Assembly (NCBI RefSeq): GCF_000769915.1
Contig: NZ_JRLV01000014.1
Location: forward strand, 1-64,000
From: Flavobacterium beibuense F44-8
GTDB taxonomy: Bacteria > Bacteroidota > Bacteroidia > Flavobacteriales > Flavobacteriaceae
Reading direction: 5' to 3'
Length of the DNA: 64,000 nucleotides
The notes beneath the pieces were generated by a model. That model worked only from the letters and a program-made list of their open reading frames with translations, searched no databases and was not told the DNA's origin. The position numbers and the translations under genes were made by a program. Position 1 is the stretch's first letter, and every line of letters starts with the position of its first letter. Of this stretch, positions 15,227 to 23,080 are shown one piece after another.

Positions 15227-16531
15227 ATGAAATTAAAGAAAATTGCAACTGCGGGAATTCCGGTTTTACTAACCGCACTTTTTACGGTTTCGTGCCAAAA
15301 TGATGATGATACACAAAGCATAATGACACAATCGGCTATGCTAACGGTAGAGAATGTTTTACAGTCACAACCACTGGTACAGTCGGGCACATTTCAGGGA
15401 GACGGCACACCGCCTGTTGTTTTCCCCGGCGAATCTGTAAGTATTAGTTTTTATGCCGCTAAAGGTCAGGCTTTGAGTTTTGCCACCATGTACGGATGGT
15501 CTAACGATTTGTTTTTTGCTCCCGAAAATCCCGGAATCACTTTATATACCGAAGACGGAACTCCTATTGAGGGCGATGTATCACAACAAATAAAACTATG
15601 GGATAACGGTACAAGGGTAAATCAGGCACCTGGACCTGATGTAGAACATCCGGGAGAGGCAACAAGTGCCAACATAACCGAAATAAGCGGTATGGATGCC
15701 GAGGGTAACTCCTACCTGCCTGCTTCACAACTTGTAAACGCCAGCCTTACCTACAATGGTAATTCCAACTTCACATTAACTCTTATGAATACCTCCGGCG
15801 GAACACAAAACGAAACCCCTATAAGTCCGGGAGTATGGGCTATTTCATACATTGCAGGAGGCAACCTGCTTAACCCTGCCCCTTTATATCAGGAGGGACA
15901 GCCTACAGCAAACGGACTTACCGATATTGCCGAAACAGGGGATAATGCTCCGCTATACGAATACATACAGGGAATTACAGGTATTTTCACTCCGCTTTCG
16001 CCAATATTGGTTGTGGTATATAACGGTGACGAGAATCCGTTTTACAAAACCGGTGAAAACGATCGTGGCGAAGGCTTAAAGGAAATTGCCCAAAAAGGAG
16101 ATGCATCTGTATTGGCTTCTGCACTTGAAAACAAAGCCGGAGTGAAAAGCGTTTACATATTGGCTCAGTCGCAAACTACTGTATTACTACCATCAATTAA
16201 CGGACAACCGGGTGGCAGTGTTTCTCAGGAAATAATGTATGACTCGGGAGACCGCATCGCCATAGCTACTATGTATGGCTTTAGTAACGACTGGTTTTTT
16301 GCTACCGAGGGTAATGGTGTAGCCGCATCATACAAAGGTGATATATCCGGCTCTATAAAGCTTTATGACGACGGTACTGCGCTAGACCAATATCCGGGTG
16401 CCGGGATCACCCAGTTTAACCTTGCAGGCACTCCGCTTAACGAAAGTAAACCTATTGAGGAAGTTCCAAACCCAAACACCTATACTATGCTTCCGGCAGT
16501 TAGTAATATTATAAAAGCTACTCTTAATTAA
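15227..16531 (+). CDS. Lipoprotein with tandem spondin-like domains
   Basis: A 434-residue surface or periplasmic lipoprotein (lipobox FTVSC, Cys 23). It contains two copies of a spondin-N-like domain. Copy 1 (about 40-250) has LSFATMYGWSNDLFFAPEN and IKLWDNGTRVNQAPG. Copy 2 (about 305-434) has IAIATMYGFSNDWFFATEG and IKLYDDGTALDQYPG. Spondin-N domains bind metal and act in adhesion in animals; the bacterial role is not known. It is monocistronic, with its own -7 box and terminator. Confidence 0.8.
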   Translation: MKLKKIATAGIPVLLTALFTVSCQNDDDTQSIMTQSAMLTVENVLQSQPLVQSGTFQGDGTPPVVFPGESVSISFYAAKGQALSFATMYGWSNDLFFAPENPGITLYTEDGTPIEGDVSQQIKLWDNGTRVNQAPGPDVEHPGEATSANITEISGMDAEGNSYLPASQLVNASLTYNGNSNFTLTLMNTSGGTQNETPISPGVWAISYIAGGNLLNPAPLYQEGQPTANGLTDIAETGDNAPLYEYIQGITGIFTPLSPILVVVYNGDENPFYKTGENDRGEGLKEIAQKGDASVLASALENKAGVKSVYILAQSQTTVLLPSINGQPGGSVSQEIMYDSGDRIAIATMYGFSNDWFFATEGNGVAASYKGDISGSIKLYDDGTALDQYPGAGITQFNLAGTPLNESKPIEEVPNPNTYTMLPAVSNIIKATLN

Positions 16532-16535
16532 AAAC

Positions 16536-16569
16536 AAAAAAAGCCTTTCAGAAACTGAAAGGCTTTTTG
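16536..16569 (+). terminator. Terminator after the spondin-like gene
   Basis: Stem AAAGCCTTTCAG/CTGAAAGGCTTT with loop AAA, then T's. The stem at 19648 is almost identical. Confidence 0.88.
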
Positions 16570-16753
16570 ATTACTATTTTACTTTAAAATCTTATTTGAG
16601 AAGTTAAATACAGTTAAAACACAACAACTAACAAATAAAAACCGCTTTTTATCGTTATATTGAAACATATAACTTCAACAGGCAGGGCTTCCGAAAAAAT
16701 TACAGTATCCTGATAATATAGTAGTCCTTTTGCACTTGCACAATTTTACGATT

Positions 16754-16783
16754 TGAATAGTGAATAAAAGTTGCAGCTATTCA
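16754..16783 (+). promoter_or_regulatory. Leader inverted repeat before the desaturase
   Basis: 7-base arms TGAATAG/CTATTCA separated by 16 bases, ending 4 bases before the ATG at 16788. It could be an operator or an RNA hairpin covering the ribosome-binding region. The rest of 16570-16753 shows no exact promoter match. Confidence 0.35.
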
Positions 16784-16787
16784 TAGT

Positions 16788-17879
16788 ATGACCCGATTAA
16801 AATTTAAAACCCAAACAAAATCTGCATTTTTCCCTACCGTAAGGTTAAAAGTAGACAACTATTTTAAAGAGCATAATATTTCTCCAAATGCCAACGGCAA
16901 TATGTGGCTTAAAGTCATTTTTTTTCTTGGAGGCTTTTTACTTCTCTATAACTTAATAATAACCAGTTCTTTTAACAGCTGGATATTACTTTTATTAACC
17001 GTATTACTTGGCATGTTTAGTGCATTTATAGGCTTTAATATTTGCCATGATGCCATACATGACTCATTATCTTCAAATAAAAAAGTAAATAAGGGCTTCA
17101 GCTTTCTGTTTAACTTAGTAGGTGCCAACCCTTACCTGTGGAGCATTATGCATAACACGGTTCATCATACATTTACTAATATACCGGGGCATGATGAAGA
17201 CCTTGTTGTCGCCCCCGGGTTAATCAGGATTACCAGTGAAGAGCCCGTAAACAAAATACAGCGTTACCAGCATTTATATGCTTTTCCCTTATATAGTTTA
17301 GCGTCCCTGTCCTGGATTTTCAGAAAAGATTATAAAAAATTTTTCCAGTCAAAAATTGGTCAACTCAAAATAAGGCATCCTAAAATTGAATATTTCAATT
17401 TATTCTTCTTTAAAGCATTATATTACTTTTTATTTATAATACTTCCGTTACTTGTACTTAATATAACCTGGTGGCAGTTTATTATAGGGTTTACCGCACT
17501 ACATCTTACTAAAGGTTTAACAATGGGGATGGTATTTCAGTTAGCACATGTTGTTGAGGGCACCAGTTTCCCTAAGCCCAATCCGTCAGGCAATATAGAA
17601 GACAATTGGGCTGAACATCAAATGAGAACCACCGCAAATTTTGCTACAGGAAATAATATAGCTGCATTTTTTTTAGGAGGATTAAATCAACAAATAGAAC
17701 ATCATTTATTCCCAAGGGTTTGTCATATCCATTATCAGAAAATAGGAAGTATAATTAAAGAAACCGCTAAGGAGTTTGACCTGCCTTATATAGAGAATCC
17801 TACTTTTTTTGATGCATTGAAATCACATTATCATGTATTAAAAAAATTTGGAAAGCAGGCATACTTAAATAAAAGCTAG
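16788..17879 (+). CDS. Membrane fatty acid desaturase
   Basis: A 363-residue di-iron desaturase of the PF00487 family. The three histidine boxes are HDAIH (87-91), HNTVHH (122-127) and QQIEHHLFP (about 300-308). The Q-x-x-HH form of box 3 is typical of front-end/linoleoyl-CoA-type desaturases. Hydrophobic pairs lie near 42-60, 64-85 and 205-245. It would introduce a double bond into membrane acyl chains using O2. No electron donor is adjacent; a ferredoxin and its reductase are encoded at 40103-41501. The position of the double bond cannot be deduced. Confidence 0.92.
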   Translation: MTRLKFKTQTKSAFFPTVRLKVDNYFKEHNISPNANGNMWLKVIFFLGGFLLLYNLIITSSFNSWILLLLTVLLGMFSAFIGFNICHDAIHDSLSSNKKVNKGFSFLFNLVGANPYLWSIMHNTVHHTFTNIPGHDEDLVVAPGLIRITSEEPVNKIQRYQHLYAFPLYSLASLSWIFRKDYKKFFQSKIGQLKIRHPKIEYFNLFFFKALYYFLFIILPLLVLNITWWQFIIGFTALHLTKGLTMGMVFQLAHVVEGTSFPKPNPSGNIEDNWAEHQMRTTANFATGNNIAAFFLGGLNQQIEHHLFPRVCHIHYQKIGSIIKETAKEFDLPYIENPTFFDALKSHYHVLKKFGKQAYLNKS

Positions 17880-17883
17880 CGCT

Positions 17884-17911
17884 TTGTAATTACAACGATT
17901 TTATGTTGTAA
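17884..17911. promoter_or_regulatory. Overlapping dyads between the desaturase and the small ORF
   Basis: A perfect palindrome TTGTAATTACAA (17884-17895) overlaps a second dyad, TTACAAC-N8-GTTGTAA (17890-17911). There is no T run, so this is an operator candidate rather than a terminator. Confidence 0.4.
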
Positions 17912-17935
17912 ATTGTTTATCAAATAATTAGCGCT

Positions 17936-18223
17936 ATGAAAAAATCTGAAAAGAAAGAACAAATAGAAAAAATGATTGCAGATTTTTTCAAGATGACAGA
18001 ACCTGCCTCATTAACCGAAATGCGAAATAAAATATATAAGGAAATATTAAAGCTTCCTATGTCATTAAGCGACAAAAACACTCTTGAAAATGAGATGTAC
18101 TTATGGAACTACAATTGCGACGCTTATATAAAAAACATTAAAAGCAATACTTTTAAAACCGTTGTCGCTTCTGACTTTAAAGCTATGCTCAAAAAAATAA
18201 ATATCTCTTTGTTGGGCAACTAA
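17936..18223 (+). CDS. Small hypothetical protein
   Basis: A 95-residue, Lys/Glu-rich, predicted mostly helical cytosolic protein. It has no signal peptide or membrane segment, and I do not recognise a family. It begins 56 bases after the desaturase and lies 58 bases before the AraC-type regulator. Overlapping dyads sit just upstream at 17884-17911. It may belong to the same transcript as the desaturase. Confidence 0.6.
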   Translation: MKKSEKKEQIEKMIADFFKMTEPASLTEMRNKIYKEILKLPMSLSDKNTLENEMYLWNYNCDAYIKNIKSNTFKTVVASDFKAMLKKINISLLGN

Positions 18224-18281
18224 ACTAGCAATCTCACAAATTACAAACCGAGTTTACCAATTATTTTTAATAAAAATCATT

Positions 18282-18848
18282 ATGTCTCTAAAAATTTTCA
18301 TTAAATATATGGTAAGCCTTCGCTGTAAGATAATTGTAAAAGCCGAACTAGACAGGCTGGAAATTAAGTATGGTAATGTAGAGCTTGGAGAAGTTGAAAT
18401 AAAAGAACCTATTACCAAAGAACAAAACAAAGTCCTGAAAGCATCTCTGATAAAAGTTGGTCTGGAACTTATGGATGACAAAAAAGCTATTTTAATAGAG
18501 AAAATAAAAAATACAATTATTGAACTTGTTTATAAAGATAATGATCTTATTAAAACAAAAAAGTCAGAGTACATAAGCCACAAGCTTAATTATGATTATA
18601 CTTATCTGGCCAATATATTTTCGGAAGCAACCGGCACCACTATTGAACATTACATTATAAACCATAAAATAGAGAGAGTAAAAGAACTGCTAATATATGA
18701 TGAGCTTAGCCTTACACAAATTTCATATCTTCTAAACTACAGCAGTGTTGCTCACCTCTCGGCACAATTTAAAAAAATTACAGGCTTAACACCCACTTTT
18801 TTCAAAACTATAAAGGAGAAAAAAAGAAAAGAATTACAATATCTGTGA
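18282..18848 (+). CDS. AraC family regulator with small HMA-like N-terminal domain
   Basis: A 188-residue regulator. The C-terminal AraC double helix-turn-helix is clear (about 100-185: LANIFSEATGTTIEHYI, LTQISYLLNYSSVAHLSAQF, KKITGLTPTFFK). The N-terminal 80 residues resemble a heavy-metal-associated ferredoxin-like fold (YMVSLRCKIIVKAELDRL, VELGEVEI). Only the second Cys of the usual CxxC is left, so metal binding is doubtful. This compact architecture is familiar in Bacteroidota. The target and ligand are unknown; the desaturase and small proteins around it are candidates. Confidence 0.85.
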   Translation: MSLKIFIKYMVSLRCKIIVKAELDRLEIKYGNVELGEVEIKEPITKEQNKVLKASLIKVGLELMDDKKAILIEKIKNTIIELVYKDNDLIKTKKSEYISHKLNYDYTYLANIFSEATGTTIEHYIINHKIERVKELLIYDELSLTQISYLLNYSSVAHLSAQFKKITGLTPTFFKTIKEKKRKELQYL

Positions 18849-18985
18849 ATTATATAAGCTAAATATATAATGATATAAGCAAACAAATAATATCTAGTCT
18901 AACTTTACTTATTATAAAAGCAATCACTATAAACAAATATAAATTGAATTAAATAAAGTAAAAGCTAAAGCTAACCTAACACTAC

Positions 18986-19018
18986 TTAAGCATCATGAAA
19001 TTCATGATGCTTTTTTTA
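18986..19018 (+). terminator. Terminator after the AraC-type gene
   Basis: Twelve-base arms AAGCATCATGAA/TTCATGATGCTT around a single A, then seven T. Confidence 0.88.
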
Positions 19019-19040
19019 TAATCTCTAAAACCAAATTATT

Positions 19041-19322
19041 ATGAAAACAATGAATGAAATAACAAACGAGATTAACAACTATACATCTATCATAAAAAAT
19101 ACTTTCCCTGAGTTTTATGAAAAACTGGCTGAGACACCCCTTTTCCTTTCTTATGAGGAGCAGGATAATACTATTACCGACTACAAAAGATATTTAAGCT
19201 TTTTAAAATCACAACTAACAGAGCTGGTAAAAATATACGAATTGAGAAAACATGAGAATGATATAAAACAAACTAAGAGTACTGTAACATCCAAAATTAA
19301 AAAAAAGCCACCTTTGTTATGA
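19041..19322 (+). CDS. Small hypothetical protein
   Basis: A 93-residue helical, charged protein (EITNEINNYTSIIKNTFPEF, then YEEQDNTITDYKRYLSFLK), with no membrane segment or signal peptide. I do not recognise the family; similar short proteins are seen next to stress genes in Flavobacteria. It starts 23 bases after the preceding terminator and is followed 30 bases later by the CsbD-like gene, so the two are probably co-transcribed. Confidence 0.6.
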   Translation: MKTMNEITNEINNYTSIIKNTFPEFYEKLAETPLFLSYEEQDNTITDYKRYLSFLKSQLTELVKIYELRKHENDIKQTKSTVTSKIKKKPPLL

Positions 19323-19352
19323 AGCAATTAAGCTTCGTAAATTTTTACCATA

Positions 19353-19553
19353 ATGGAAAATAAAAATGAAAATTCTCAGGCAGTAAAAACCAAATGGAAA
19401 GAAGAAAAGGCAAAACTTAAATTAAAGTTTCCAAGCCTTACTGATGCCGACCTGCATTTTGAAGAAGGGAAAAAGGATATTATGTTTAGAAGAGTAGAAA
19501 CAAAACTAGGGAAAAGCAAGGACGAATTTTCTAAAATTCTTTTAGAACTTTAA
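19353..19553 (+). CDS. CsbD-like small stress protein
   Basis: A 66-residue, highly charged protein with the CsbD-like pattern KTKWKEEKAKLKLKFPSLTD, then DLHFEEGKKD and LGKSKDEFSKIL. CsbD-family proteins are induced by general stress in Bacillus and others, and their mechanism is unknown. The size and residue pattern fit the Bacteroidota version. Probably co-transcribed with the 93-residue protein upstream and closed by the terminator at 19648. Confidence 0.75.
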   Translation: MENKNENSQAVKTKWKEEKAKLKLKFPSLTDADLHFEEGKKDIMFRRVETKLGKSKDEFSKILLEL

Positions 19554-19647
19554 AAACTTAAGTATTGCCACTTGTTTTAGGATAGCTGATTTTTTCAGCT
19601 ATTGGAATGTTAATGATGAGGAAAGACAACTACCTTTTCTTTTCATT

Positions 19648-19683
19648 AAAAAAAGCCTTTCAGTAACTGAAAGGCTTTTCAAT
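19648..19683. terminator. Bidirectional terminator between convergent genes
   Basis: AAAAAAAGCCTTTCAG/CTGAAAGGCTTTTC has A's on the left and T's on the right, serving the CsbD-like gene (+) and the secreted protein gene (-). Confidence 0.82.
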
Positions 19684-19699
19684 TTAAGGATTACATGAA

Positions 19700-20077
19700 C
19701 TAAGGCCAGTTACAATCGTATCCTTTTTTTCTTGCATATTTTAAAGCATCGGTATCATACGATTCGTAATCAACTCCAAGGTTGTATACCTTAAACTTAC
19801 CACAAGTATCTTTATACTTCATTTTCTTTGCTTTCTTAGCTTTAGAGCCTACCACATAATCAAGAGCTTTCTCTTCAGTCTTCTCACCGGCCCAAAGTGC
19901 CTGTACAGGTCCTACTGCAAACCAGTAGCCTGCACTGTTTTGCCATGTTACGGCATAAGCAGTTCCAGATGGTCCCTCGTCAACCATGTTTACTTTTTCA
20001 TTTGTTGTAAATGCAAAGCATAAAAAAGCTACTGCCATTAATGTTGCAGCGGCAAAAAACGGTCTTTTTGTTTTCAT
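19700..20077 (-). CDS. Secreted small hypothetical protein
   Basis: A 125-residue protein with an N-terminal signal sequence (MKTKRPFFAAATLMAVAFLC...). The mature part contains AYAVTWQNSAGYWFAVGPVQ, a Lys-rich stretch (GSKAKKAKKMKYKDTCGKF) and a second Cys in the C-terminal GYDCNWP. One disulfide is possible. I recognise no family. It is transcribed alone. Confidence 0.65.
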   Translation of the reverse strand: MKTKRPFFAAATLMAVAFLCFAFTTNEKVNMVDEGPSGTAYAVTWQNSAGYWFAVGPVQALWAGEKTEEKALDYVVGSKAKKAKKMKYKDTCGKFKVYNLGVDYESYDTDALKYARKKGYDCNWP

Positions 20078-20226
20078 AATGTATAGATTTAGTTATTAAT
20101 AAAATGTGTTTCTATGTAAATACGATTTATTAAAAACTAAAAAGCTATTTAACAAGCTTTTACATTATAAAATTAACAATTAGGTTTTAACAAAGCAATA
20201 CCTATAAATGGGTATTTTTCATTTAA

Positions 20227-20574
20227 TTAATTTAACACCTCTTCTATAGAAGTAACAAAATTAATAACCCTTCCCTTATTACTTTCAAAAACAAAATCAT
20301 TTAAGCTTTTACTTTCGTACTTGCTAAAATTACCCACAATAGCCAGCCTGATTTTATAATTGGAGAATTTTTGAAGTATTTCCCCTGCCATACGGGTTTT
20401 TAAATCAAAAAATGAAGGTGTAATATTCTTTTCGTGAAGTATTACCTTATCAAATCCCTGATAGTAAAGATTCCCTACCAAATCTGTTCCGTCTTCAATA
20501 GTAGCAATAATAATATCTGGAGAAACTATTTCTACTATGGTAAGATTATCTGTTTGGTGTGTTTTAATTTCCAT
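20227..20574 (-). CDS. DUF4180 domain protein
   Basis: A 115-residue cytosolic protein with the DUF4180 pattern: an internal DGTDLVGNLYYQGFDKVILHE, then FFDLKTRMAGEILQKF and RLAIVGNFSKY. The frame is open 23 codons further upstream, but the ATG at 20574 (MEIKTHQTDN) matches where the family begins. The fold resembles STAS/SpoIIAA-like proteins; the function is not established. Confidence 0.85.
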   Translation of the reverse strand: MEIKTHQTDNLTIVEIVSPDIIIATIEDGTDLVGNLYYQGFDKVILHEKNITPSFFDLKTRMAGEILQKFSNYKIRLAIVGNFSKYESKSLNDFVFESNKGRVINFVTSIEEVLN

Positions 20575-20710
20575 ATAATCTGATTTTAAAACCAAATGTA
20601 TTAAAATCAAAAAAGCCCTCCAATTTAATGGAAAGCCTTTCATTCGGTTTAACTACTAAACCAGCCCGTTAGGGCAAACAACACAACTAATCTTAAATGC
20701 TTTGAGGCGA

Positions 20711-20737
20711 AAAAAGCCCCGCTATTGCGAGGCTACT
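20711..20737 (-). terminator. Terminator after tRNA-Asp
   Basis: On the minus strand the stem AGCCTCGC/GCGGGGCT is followed by T's, 11 bases past the tRNA 3' end. Confidence 0.82.
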
Positions 20738-20747
20738 TCTCCTTTAC

Positions 20748-20824
20748 TGGCGGTCTGGACGGGACTCGAACCCGCGACCCCATGCGTGACAGGCATGTAT
20801 TCTAACCAACTGAACTACCAAACC
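20748..20824 (-). tRNA. tRNA-Asp (GTC)
   Basis: A complete 77-base cloverleaf with encoded CCA. The acceptor stem is GGTTTGG/CCAGACC with a G discriminator, the D-arm is AGTTCAGTTGGTTAGAA, the anticodon loop is CTGTCAC (anticodon GTC), and the T-arm is GCGGGTTCGAGTCCCGT. A good promoter at 20881-20915 and a terminator at 20711 bound a single-gene transcript. Confidence 0.97.
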
Positions 20825-20880
20825 AGCGTTTCTAATAAAACTTGGCGCTTTGTAAGTGCCGTTGTTTGTTTCATTATTAC

Positions 20881-20915
20881 GGGTGCAAATATACGGCGCT
20901 TTTTGACATTTGCAA
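20881..20915 (-). promoter_or_regulatory. Promoter of tRNA-Asp
   Basis: On the minus strand: -33 TTG (20913-20915), exactly 19 bases, -7 TATATTTG (20886-20893), then CACCC. Same 13-base core as the promoters at 53 and 31882. Confidence 0.82.
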
Positions 20916-20953
20916 GCCTTTTCAAATAAATTTTTAAAAAAAAATTTCGCTTT

Positions 20954-21880
20954 TTAGCCAAACTTTTGTTTTTCAACCAAGTATGTAAGTAATATTTTTT
21001 CAAATTTTTCGTCCACCGAAACCGGAACATACTTAATTCGGTACTGCATACAGGTCTCCTCTATCTTCCTAAAATAGTCGGCTACCCTTTTTTCGTACTC
21101 TTCTTTTATATTTTCAGCAAACAAATTTACCTGTTCACCTGTTTCAAGGTCCACAAATTTGCGCGGAGCATTGTCAAAATCAAAACTAAACTCCGTTTTA
21201 TTATCCGTTACATGGAAAAGCACCACCTTATGCTTATTGTGTTTTAAATGCCTTAGTGCATTAAACAACGCTTCGTTATCCTCGGTTTGGAACATATCAG
21301 TAAACAATATGATCATCGACCTGCGATGCATCTTCTGTGCTATTTGGTGCAAATAGGTAATCGTATCGGTATTTTTAGCCTCTCCCGGTTTTTGCAGTAC
21401 ATCTTCAAGTTTATTTAAGAGCATCCTGTGATGCCTTCCACTGCCTTTCTCGGGAGCATAGAACTCATACGAATCGGAATACACACTTAACCCCACCGCA
21501 TCACGCTGCCTTTTAAGCAAATCCATAAGCACTGCCGAAGCCAATACCGAAAAACCTATCTTATTCTCATAAAACGACTGCCCGTCTTTTAAAGCAGGGT
21601 AATGCATGGACGAAGAGTTATCCAGTATGATATGACATCTTAAATTGGTTTCCTCTTCATAACGCTTGGTATAAAGCCTGTCGGTTTTTGCAAACAGCTT
21701 CCAGTCTATATGTCGGGTACTCTCGCCCGGGTTATACACTTTGTGTTCGGCAAACTCTGACGAGAACCCGTGAAACGGACTTTTATGCATACCGGAAATA
21801 AATCCTTCCACAATCTGGTTAGCTAAAAGTTCCAGATGTCCAAATGATGATATTTTCTCTAATTGCGATTCTAGCTTCAT
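20954..21880 (-). CDS. DUF58 domain protein (MoxR-associated type)
   Basis: A 308-residue protein of the DUF58 family, with a von Willebrand A-like fold. Visible signatures are YNPGESTRHIDWKLFAKTDR, HIILDNSSSMHY (a MIDAS-like DxSxS), MIILFTDMFQ and the C-terminal YRIKYVPVSVD. DUF58 proteins usually sit in operons with a MoxR AAA ATPase and Bat proteins as chaperone-like complexes. Neither is next to this copy, which is flanked by tRNA-Asp and the barrel-protein operon. The partner ATPase may be elsewhere. Confidence 0.88.
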   Translation of the reverse strand: MKLESQLEKISSFGHLELLANQIVEGFISGMHKSPFHGFSSEFAEHKVYNPGESTRHIDWKLFAKTDRLYTKRYEEETNLRCHIILDNSSSMHYPALKDGQSFYENKIGFSVLASAVLMDLLKRQRDAVGLSVYSDSYEFYAPEKGSGRHHRMLLNKLEDVLQKPGEAKNTDTITYLHQIAQKMHRRSMIILFTDMFQTEDNEALFNALRHLKHNKHKVVLFHVTDNKTEFSFDFDNAPRKFVDLETGEQVNLFAENIKEEYEKRVADYFRKIEETCMQYRIKYVPVSVDEKFEKILLTYLVEKQKFG

Positions 21881-21911
21881 ATCCCAAATGTAACGAAAAA
21901 AAGCGGAGCCT

Positions 21912-23063
21912 TTACAAATCGAGTCTCACTCCAAAAGACACGGCATGTTCCTTATAAGTGGAATTTTCAAAAATTGGGTTAAGCTCATATCGTGCAAAAA
22001 GACTAATCGCCCCAAAACCTACATATCCGTCCAGTCCGTAAACAAACCTGTTCACATTATAGTCTGCCCTGTTTTTATCCACTACCTTTTTACCGTCTAT
22101 TTCATACTGCAGTCGCTGTACAGCTCCTGTATTAACGCCAACATAGCCTCCTAAGCCTACTTTAAAACTGGTAGTGGTATCATACCTAAAATAATCTTTG
22201 TATTCTTTTTTCTTCGAAGGACCAAACTCAAGATGTACCGGCACAACAAGGTTTTCTGTTCGCAGGAAGCTGTTTTTAAGCTCATACGGAAACTGCTGCA
22301 CTATTGTCTTACCGTTATCATTCACAAAATACTTATCCTTACCCGGAGAATACATACTGATTTGGTATGACAAACCATAAGACAGCCTGAAATAATTTGA
22401 ATCCTTTAAAAGTCTTGTTTTAAAAGCCAGGCCTAACTCAAACCCGCTACTTCTCCAAAATTTATAACTGTCTCCTATGGTTTGCCCATCACCTACAGCA
22501 TTTACAAATCCCGACTTAAACACTACATCCCTGTAGGTGCGTTTATCATACTTGGTTTTTTTATCCAGTCCTTTAAAGTCCAACCCCAGTAAAAAGCTTC
22601 CTTTATCATCAATCACATTACCAATTCCCAAAGCAATATAAGCCCCTGTATTGGGTTTGTAACTATAGATGGCCATATCCCTTTCGGTAAGTGCTATCTG
22701 ATTATCTATAATAGCTGTCCTGTTATCTATATTCAATGCCGATCGCTTTGCCGCTTCCTTTTTAAGAGCAGTAGCCTTTTCCTGGTTTATTTCTCCTTTC
22801 TCAAGCTTCTTATCAATGTCTGCAACAATCTTTTTAAGTTCAAACTTTTCGTTCTCAATAATATTCTGCTTCTCTTCCTTAAGATCATCCAAGGTGTTTT
22901 GCTTTACCCTCGCATAATATTTTTTCTCTCTTTCATCCAGTTCAGCCTGTTTTTTCTCTTTTACAGATAGTCCTTTTACAGTATCATTCTCGGTTTGAGC
23001 GTTAACTTTAGGCAAAAAAATCCCTGTCGCCAAAAAGGCGATACACAATAAGGTGCGTTTCAT
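21912..23063 (-). CDS. Predicted outer-membrane barrel protein with coiled-coil N-terminus
   Basis: A 383-residue protein. It has a signal peptide (about 1-22, cleaved before QTEND), a charged helical/coiled-coil region (about 30-125, rich in Lys/Glu), and a C-terminal half (about 135-383) of alternating aromatic strands ending VSFGVRLDL, typical of a small outer-membrane barrel. It is the third gene of the ECF sigma operon (24371 down to 21912), 17 bases after the membrane partner. Possibly a sensor or target of that sigma system. Confidence 0.72.
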   Translation of the reverse strand: MKRTLLCIAFLATGIFLPKVNAQTENDTVKGLSVKEKKQAELDEREKKYYARVKQNTLDDLKEEKQNIIENEKFELKKIVADIDKKLEKGEINQEKATALKKEAAKRSALNIDNRTAIIDNQIALTERDMAIYSYKPNTGAYIALGIGNVIDDKGSFLLGLDFKGLDKKTKYDKRTYRDVVFKSGFVNAVGDGQTIGDSYKFWRSSGFELGLAFKTRLLKDSNYFRLSYGLSYQISMYSPGKDKYFVNDNGKTIVQQFPYELKNSFLRTENLVVPVHLEFGPSKKKEYKDYFRYDTTTSFKVGLGGYVGVNTGAVQRLQYEIDGKKVVDKNRADYNVNRFVYGLDGYVGFGAISLFARYELNPIFENSTYKEHAVSFGVRLDL

Positions 23064-23080
23064 AATTTTAAAAATTGAAG

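Noticed and set aside
16570..16750. Promoter-like TACGATTTG and TAGTCCTTTTG before the desaturase
   Set aside because: Both have one or two extra bases inside the TAnnTTTG pattern, so I do not list them as promoters.
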